Assembly: GCF_046630445.1 (NCBI RefSeq)
Contig: NC_092340.1
Span: forward strand, 366,753,001-366,817,000
Reading direction: 5' to 3'
DNA length: 64,000 bases
Origin: Rutidosis leptorrhynchoides
Lineage: Eukaryota; Streptophyta; Magnoliopsida; Asterales; Asteraceae
The first letter of the stretch is position 1. Every line of letters begins with the position of its first letter. The notes beneath the pieces are model-generated. The model did not search any database, was not told where the DNA came from, and saw only the letters and a program-made list of their open reading frames with translations. This document shows, one piece after another, positions 57,821-64,000 of the stretch. The translations under genes were made by a program, and so were the position numbers.

Positions 57821-60360
57821 GATTAATATTATTATTAATCTTTTTATTATTAGTATTATTAATTAGTATTATACATAAAATATTACGACGAGGTTATGAG
57901 TGCGTCACTTTCAAAAATGGGTTTTCGAGCGGGATAGAGCTAAGGAAACTATGGGTTATAGCTATGGAGGTTATGGGTAATGTTCGTGGGTATTGTTTGC
58001 AAATCAAACCTAGTGTTTATCATCTCTGTTACGTCTACATACTTTTCTACAATATTGAATCACAATATTGATACGTGAGTATTCATATCTTATCTTTTAT
58101 ATATTAATAGTGTATACATGTCTAGTGCTCGAGTATATATGTTTATGCATGCTTTTATGCTAAATTTTGTCGTTAGATAGTATGATGAATCACGAATTAA
58201 ATACATATATTACTGATAAAAATTATATGATATGCATGTCGTTGGAAAGCTGGCGAAAAATCAATAACTTTTCATTTAGAAACCGCGTAATTTCGGTGAA
58301 CGAATTAAAAGTTATGATCAACTGAATTATGATTAACGTTAATTAAAATTGCTTTTGAATCTGCAATTGATATTTAAATAACTTGTTAATAAGATTGATA
58401 AAGTGGATCTTTGAATATTATCAGCGGAGTAAATGAATCCTTATATAGGACACGTCTCGTTTTGTTAAACAACTGTCAAAATTGACTTTTTGAAACAACT
58501 TTGGATTACTTTTGTATGTCGATATCGAGCATTAGGATTGTGATAAACTATGACCTGACCTAGCTTGATAGACATTTATTGACCAACATATGTTCTCTAG
58601 GTTGAGATCTACGGTTATTTGGTAATCCGAGTTTCGGTCACATTTTGGTGAACGACTTTATATGCTGCTAAGGTGAGTTTCATTTGCTCCTTTTTAATTG
58701 CTTTTGAAATCTATATTTTTGGGCTGAGAATACATGCACTTTATTTTAAACGTAATGGATACAAGTACATACTAAATTCTACACCGAGTTTGAACCGAAA
58801 ATCCCTTAGCTTTGGTAACTAGTAACTGCCAGTTATAAGAACTGGTGAGCGTGAGTAGTTGTATATGGATCCATAGGGCTTGACATCCCCGTCTGTTCCA
58901 GGTATAGAAACCCTAGCCTGAACTATAAAACAAACGTATGCTATTTGAGTTTAGTACACGTTGGTTTGCGTGTATTGTACATGTTGGTTGCATGTATGTT
59001 AAAACATGGGTACTTATTATAACGTTAAAGTTTAGCTACCAGGGTGCTCAATCTTGTAGAATATTTTGATAAACGTTTCTAGATAAAACAACTGAAATCT
59101 TGTGATCCACCTTTATGTACAGATTATGCAAAACATTAAAACTATGAACTCACCAACCTTTGTGTTGACACTTGTTAGCATGTTTATTCTCAGGTTCCCT
59201 AGAAGTCTTCCGCTGTTTGCTTATATGTTAGACAAGCTATGTGCATGGAGTCTTACATGGCATATTTTTCAAGGAAACGTTGCATTCACCAAATCATCAC
59301 CATGTATCTTATTTTGACTGCATTGTCAACGGAAGTACTATTGTAAACTATTATTTACGGTGATTGTCTATATGTAGAAATCATCAGCTGTCGAAAACCT
59401 TTGATTTAAATATTCATTTATGGTGTGCCTTTTCAAAAGAATACAATGTTTACAAAACGTATCATATAGAGGTCAAATACCTCGCAATGAAATCGATGAA
59501 TGACGTGTTCGTCCATATGGATTTAGAGCGATCGTCACAATTGTGCATCTGATCGATTCTTGATCCAAGCCGCATTTATTCAATTCTACCTGAACCAACA
59601 GCCTTTTTCTTCTAGATCTCCATACAAAAAGCCAGATTTTTGAGAGGGGACGATTATTTATAAGTGTAGCAGGGCTTGCTGCTCCGTCAGCACCACCTGA
59701 TTCCTCGATCAATTGTGTCAGCTTTTTAACCGTGAGGTGGCCATTTGAGTCAAAGAACCACGACCTATCATCCTTGCATTTATTAAAAACAAAACTCGAT
59801 AACTCTTTAGTAAGATTAATGATTTCCCCTTGTAATCTAACTTAGAGTTTTTGGGACCAACGCCAATAAGTTTAAAAACCGTTGTTATCCTAGCGAACTT
59901 GGTCATAAATCGAAACATTTTTATCAAGATCAAGTCATTATAACTTGTAATATTTGTCCATTAACCTTTATTACCCAACAAAGTTTCACCCCAAAAACGT
60001 GTTATTTATCATCCACGATTTGCCACTTAAAGAAATTTACAAAAAAGTGTTGTTAAGTTAGATAAGTCCCTCCAAGAATTAATAATGCATCCCCAAGTTG
60101 AACACGGAGTTAGCATCCAAGGCACCACCCCACCCGTAAATGCTTGTAATTATTTTAGACAATAATATATTTTTTTCCCATTCCGAATCTCTACCACTAC
60201 TTCCCTAACAAGGCACGATTTTTCGATAACAATGAACCTATGTTTAACTCACCATTATCAAATGGTAACATAGTTGTTTCCCGTTTAATCCCAGACATTT
60301 TAGAGGACTTGGCCGTCCCGCCCAAATGAATCTACGTCTTAAACCTTCGACTTTATTTAT

Positions 60361-60882
60361 AACGCAAGAGGGAGCTATAAATATGAAAAAATAGTAATCA
60401 TAATCGATAATCTTAATGTTAATTAATTATTAACTATTAATTGTGCAATATTGATAATTTCCAATTTTATTTCCATTTCCATATTTAAGAATTGTGAATT
60501 GATAATATTGATTGAGAAGATTTTATTTTTATATATAAACATATAAAAGTGCTAGATTTGTTCGTAAGTATCACAAGTCACAACTCGTAAAAATTTTGGC
60601 CCAAAACTCGTCTAAAAACGAAAATTTTGATACCAAGCCCATTATGTAATCCAAACCCATAAACCTAAACGCTACCCGACCCGATCCATTCAACATTCCC
60701 CATTTCTCACGAGGGGGTTTTACATTTTGAGGAAAGAGATTTTTTTAAAGAAGGATCTGATAATATCTGATAAATGCTTAAAATTGACGGATTAATTCAC
60801 CGAGATCTGTTCGCAAAACATCAGATTATCAAATCAGATCTATACAACTCGATCTAGAAGTGTATTATTTGATTAAGAAATC
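60361..60882 (+). promoter_or_regulatory. upstream region of the ERD2 gene
   Basis: AT-rich sequence without a clear TATA box at a fixed distance. The leader probably starts after about 60700. No repeat recognised. Confidence 0.35.
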
Positions 60883-63090
60883 ATGAATATTTTCAGACTT
60901 GCAGGTGATATGACTCATCTGGCCAGCATTCTCGTCTTGCTTCTCAAAATACACACAATCAAATCATGCGCTGGTAAACCCTAATTTTAGCCCTAATTTT
61001 CACTGACTTTTCATGCTACGCTATTTTTAGAGAATTATGATGTCTTCATTGTAGTTTAGGAACTAGTATAGAGTTATTAATACATCTCAGGTGTGGTTGT
61101 TTTCAGATTGCTGATTAAATGTAGGTTTTATTAAAACCAGTTGTAAAAATTTTGATTACTGAAATTATATATTTGTCGTATTTAGTGTAGTGTTGATGAT
61201 CATCGCATATATGTAGTTGGAGATTTATTACATTTATTTATAGGTCAATATTGTTGGATGCTAATTATCTTTAATCAGTTAGGTTACTAAAAGTATCGTT
61301 CTTAGACCGTTCAGCTGCTTTCATTGACATGTGTCACTTATTTGTATGTTTTGTTTTGCTTATACATTTATCTTGTTTGAGTGTTACGATTGATGTTGTG
61401 TATAGGATATTAAGTTTTAGAATTTGTAACTCCATGGATATCTGCTTTCTGCGAAATGTGGTTTTTCAGATTTAGGGTTGAAGATATGTTGTGATTTACG
61501 ATTGGTTTTAGGAGAAAGATTACCTGTTTTCTGTCTTTTAGATTGTGATCTGTATGAAAACTACTCTTAGAATTTTAAAGGGTGTTAATGCCGGACTTTG
61601 TTACACTTTTGGGCCAAAAGTTTTGGATACTAATCACCATCCATGTATCAATAATTTAGTATTGATCTTAGATAATTTAGCTGCACGCGTTGACTTAGGG
61701 AACATGTATCCATCTTTCGTGTAGATTATTTGGCTAATTTGTTTCCATTGTGGAAATATTGCCATATACCTTGCATTATTTCATTACTATTCTGTATTTA
61801 TACAAACTATCGTAATGAAATACCTACCTGATCTAGAAACTTTTCAAGTAAAGGTTTTACTTTCTTCAACCATAACAGTTAATATGTTAATGTGCAACAT
61901 TATATTAAGTTGCATTCATTTAATTCATTGTTGCATGCAGGGGTATATTAAGTTGCATTCATTTAATTCATTGTTGCATGCAGGGGTTTCACTGAAGACT
62001 CAAGAGCTTTATGCACTGGTTTTTGTTACTCGTTACTTGGATATATTCACAGACTTCATCTCAGTATATAATACTGTAATGAAGTTAATATATCTAGGAA
62101 GTTCTTTCTCTATCGTATGGTATATTAGGCGTCACAAGATTGTTCGCAGATCATATGATAAAGATCTAGACACCTTTCGACATTATTTTCTCATACTTCC
62201 TTGTTTGCTTCTAGCTATACTTATTCACCAGAAGTTCACCTTTAAAGAGGTAAAAAAATAAAGTGACGCTAGCCAAATCTCTATTATATTACGTCCTTTA
62301 AAATTAATTTTTTTATTGAGCAGGTAATGTGGACATTCTCTTTATACTTGGAAGCTGTTGCCATACTTCCTCAACTTGTTTTGCTGCAAAGGACTAGAAA
62401 TATCGACAACTTGACTGGACAATATGTGTTTCTTCTAGGGTAATACACTTTTCTTTTATGCTTGTATTTATATCCATTTTCTACGTATAATTTAATGCGA
62501 TGTAAAGGTTTAGTTTCCTTATTTTTTTTAGAATAATTCGTTATGCAGAGCATACCGTTCGTTGTACATTTTGAACTGGATCTACCGTTACTTCACTGAG
62601 CCTCATTATGTTCACTGGATCAGTATGTCTCTTATTCTCTTCTAATATTCCCAATGTAAAAAGAATGAACAAAAGAAACGTAGTAATTTTTTTCAAATTA
62701 TACCCTGCTGGTACACCATGTGTGTGTGTGTGTGTGTGTAGTGCTATTGATATTGATATTCTTAATTATATAAGTGTATAACTGTATATTGCTATTATTT
62801 AATATTATTAATTAATAATTGATTAATTAATTAAAATACTATTTTATATGACCCAAGAAGTTATTGTAATTAAAAGTACTGCTATCATAACAACGCTGTT
62901 GATTTTGCAGCTTGGATTGCTGGCCTGATTCAAACATTGTTGTATGCTGATTTCTTCTACTACTACTTTGAAAGGTAAATCACCTCTTATTTTGAAGCAA
63001 TTTGAGGATTTTTTTTCTTCAAATCTGAAATCATTTAATTTTTGTGAATGCAGCTGGAAGAACAATGTAAAGCTCCAGTTACCAGCTTGA
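60883..63090 (+). CDS. ERD2: ER lumen protein-retaining receptor (K/HDEL receptor)
   Basis: Six exons: 60883-60973, 61984-62249, 62324-62439, 62549-62622, 62911-62974 and 63054-63090. All junctions are GT-AG, and the frame gives 215 residues, the usual plant ERD2 length. It begins MNIFRLAGDMTHLASILVLL and contains TRYLDIFTDFISVYNT, GSSFSIVWYIRRHKIV, DTFRHYFLILPCLLLA, LEAVAILPQLVLLQRTRNID, LTGQYVFLLGAYR and ADFFYYYFESWKNN. The protein has seven membrane segments. In the Golgi it binds escaped ER residents carrying C-terminal K/HDEL and returns them in COPI vesicles. Intron 1 (1010 bp) ends in an exact 43-bp tandem duplication containing the acceptor. Intron 4 holds a (GT)n run at 62719-62739. 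No damage seen. Confidence 0.96.
61901..61986 (+). repeat. exact 43-bp tandem duplication of the ERD2 intron 1 acceptor
   Basis: TATATTAAGTTGCATTCATT... ending TTGCATGCAGGGG occurs at 61901-61943 and identically at 61944-61986. Each copy has its own GCAG acceptor followed by GGG. Using the right acceptor gives the conserved GVSLKTQE reading. Using the left one adds 43 bases and meets a TAA three codons after the junction codon. Confidence 0.95.
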
Positions 63091-63354
63091 TAATCATCTT
63101 ATGATAATGGTAGAGTCAGATGATAGAGTTTTAAGGATCATACTTATTATAGAGTTTGTCGTTGAGAGGTGTTCGCCATTTCCTTTTTTTTTTGTTCTTA
63201 ACTTTCTATAATGGGATTGTAACACCTCCCTTCCCCCATCCCCAAAGTAGCAGATCATTTTTCAGAGATTTTTATTGCGAAATGATAACTTAGATACAAA
63301 GTAATGCGGGTCTAGTTATTTACATAAAAAATCTAATTAAACTGTTGTCTATAT

Positions 63355-63948
63355 CTATACATCGATAAAAATGCTTGGCCCGTATGTCGAATAAACCAGT
63401 TCCACAAGCAACGGGAACTGAAGCATAGCAAATAAGCTAACAGGAACCGATGCAAACAATGTAGCAGGTGCAGCTATCCATGGTATTTTATCACGAAGTA
63501 CTAATGCGAGTGTTGCACTAAATGCTATCATTGTAGCAGCAAGTGACAAAAATAGTGACACGAGCGCGATCATCATCCTTTTAGGTAGCGCGTAGTGAAA
63601 ATCTTCTTCCGCATATCGGTAAGTAATTATTGCTAGAAACATTAAAACGGAATTCGTTGAAGCGAATAATGCAATGGCATCCGATACTATAAATACGAGA
63701 AATATTCTATCGTTTAGGAACAATGGTAAGCCGTTACTGTCATTGCCACCTGGCATTGTAAAGGCGGCTGCAATTGCTAGGGTAACAATGAGGGCACTCA
63801 CGACCGTAGATGATGCTGATGTGTCCTTCATCCATGCTTCTCCTTCTTTAACCAAGTCCTTGTGTTCTTTGGTAAATACCATTCTTGGTGTCATGCGATC
63901 ATTATTTGAAGCTTCTTTATATATAGGCTCAACAAGCTTCTCCACCTT
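63355..63948 (-). CDS. PGG-domain membrane protein, ankyrin type, last exon only
   Basis: On the minus strand the acceptor TTCTTGCAG precedes the exon at 63948, and TAG ends it at 63355. The 197 residues visible begin KVEKLVEPIYKEASNND. The PGG domain follows (EHKDLVKEGEAWMKDTSASS, then STVVSALIVTLAIAAAFTMP and GG). Four hydrophobic segments then run to a short tail. In plants this arrangement is the C-terminus of ankyrin-repeat membrane proteins such as the ACD6/ITN1-related group, which act in defence and stress signalling. The ankyrin repeats should lie right of 64000. The gene is convergent with ERD2, with stops 264 bp apart. Confidence 0.85.
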   Translation of the reverse strand, partial: KVEKLVEPIYKEASNNDRMTPRMVFTKEHKDLVKEGEAWMKDTSASSTVVSALIVTLAIAAAFTMPGGNDSNGLPLFLNDRIFLVFIVSDAIALFASTNSVLMFLAIITYRYAEEDFHYALPKRMMIALVSLFLSLAATMIAFSATLALVLRDKIPWIAAPATLFASVPVSLFAMLQFPLLVELVYSTYGPSIFIDV

Positions 63949-64000
63949 CTGCAAGAACACTAGTGAATTAGGTCACAACTAATGCCAAGAAAATTGTTAC

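Larger units (their letters stand above)
56785..59539 (+). repeat. solo LTR, copy 3 of the TGTGAYGACC family
   Basis: Starts TGTGACGACCCGGAAATTTC and ends GAGCGATCGTCACA. ATTGT flanks both sides (56780-56784 and 59540-59544), and there is no internal domain. It is 2755 bp, longer than the other copies because of TA (56966-57034) and ATT (57749-57818) microsatellites and the CTACAGT array. It splits the LINE. Confidence 0.95.
56300..60360 (-). mobile_element. L1-type LINE reverse-transcriptase remnant split by a solo LTR
   Basis: Two minus-strand parts, 60360-59545 and 56784-56300, flank the solo LTR. The upper part reads NIGSLLSKNRALLGKWWWRF-like and SNGHLTVKKLTQLIEE, then LSKIWLFVWRSRRKRLLVQV. 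The lower part reads CDDGLESVDQ, then LFGKSLWQAVEWVSNYMI and NRNTFIFGKSKLTN. This is the order of the C-terminal half of plant L1 reverse transcriptase ending in the zinc-binding domain. Stop codons and frame shifts show that it is dead. No 3' tail was identified near 56300. Confidence 0.8.

Noticed and set aside
57615-57866. Poly-isoleucine/poly-tyrosine frames
   Set aside because: Translation of an ATT microsatellite inside a solo LTR.
61815-61983. In-frame upstream extension of ERD2 exon 2
   Set aside because: The open frame before 61984 is intron sequence with the duplicated acceptor. The family's GVSLKTQE junction and 215-residue length require splicing at 61984.

Overview
This is plant nuclear DNA: spliced genes with GT-AG introns, and intergenic space full of nested LTR retrotransposons, Mutator-like elements, a Helitron, MITEs, a SINE and L1-type LINE remnants. 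The repeat types, especially the long LTRs resembling sequences I recall from sunflower-family genomes, suggest a eudicot, probably Asteraceae. The tribe cannot be told from the sequence. No bacterial-type system, CRISPR array or tRNA/rRNA gene was found.

Layout. 1-5.8 kb: 5' part, on the minus strand, of an LTR element that runs off the left edge. 5.8-12.2 kb: broken Ty1/Copia element on the plus strand. 12.4-15.4 kb: LTR-like sequence. 16.7-18.4 kb: a Mutator-like element with long inverted ends and a small Helitron inside it. 18.8-22.0 kb: gene 1, a GTD-binding (DUF593) myosin-binding-type membrane protein. 26.5-30.5 kb: gene 2, an ARID plus HMG-box DNA-binding protein (HMGB15-like), whose introns hold several small elements. 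31.1-33.0 kb: a chain of inverted-repeat elements joined through TA/TG microsatellites. 33.1-54.0 kb: one nest of elements, described below. 54.8-55.3 kb: LINE 3' end. 55.5-56.3 kb: gene 3, a small secreted X8/CBM43 protein. 56.3-60.4 kb: a minus-strand LINE split by a solo LTR. 60.9-63.1 kb: gene 4, the ER-lumen K/HDEL receptor ERD2. 63.36-63.95 kb, minus strand: last exon of gene 5, a PGG-domain (ankyrin-type) membrane protein that continues off the right edge.

The nest can be ordered because most layers keep their target-site duplications. An old Mutator-like element (33111-54015) received a Copia element (33379-50787, TSD TAAAT). The Copia element in turn holds a solo LTR (TSD ATTTT), a TAA-flanked MITE and a very young Tekay-type chromovirus (40221-48873, TSD AATCG). 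A second member of the outer Mutator family (51840-53698, TSD AAAAATGAA) sits in its relative and carries what looks like a captured piece of a DA1/DAR-type gene.

The five host genes do not form a pathway. The most notable signals are: (1) paired perfect palindromes just upstream of the TATA box in three LTRs of one family; (2) the DA1-like fragment in a Pack-MULE; (3) an exact 43-bp tandem duplication of the intron 1 acceptor in ERD2; (4) the microsatellite-anchored element chain. Exon borders were set by hand from reading frame, splice consensus and remembered family sequences, without transcripts.
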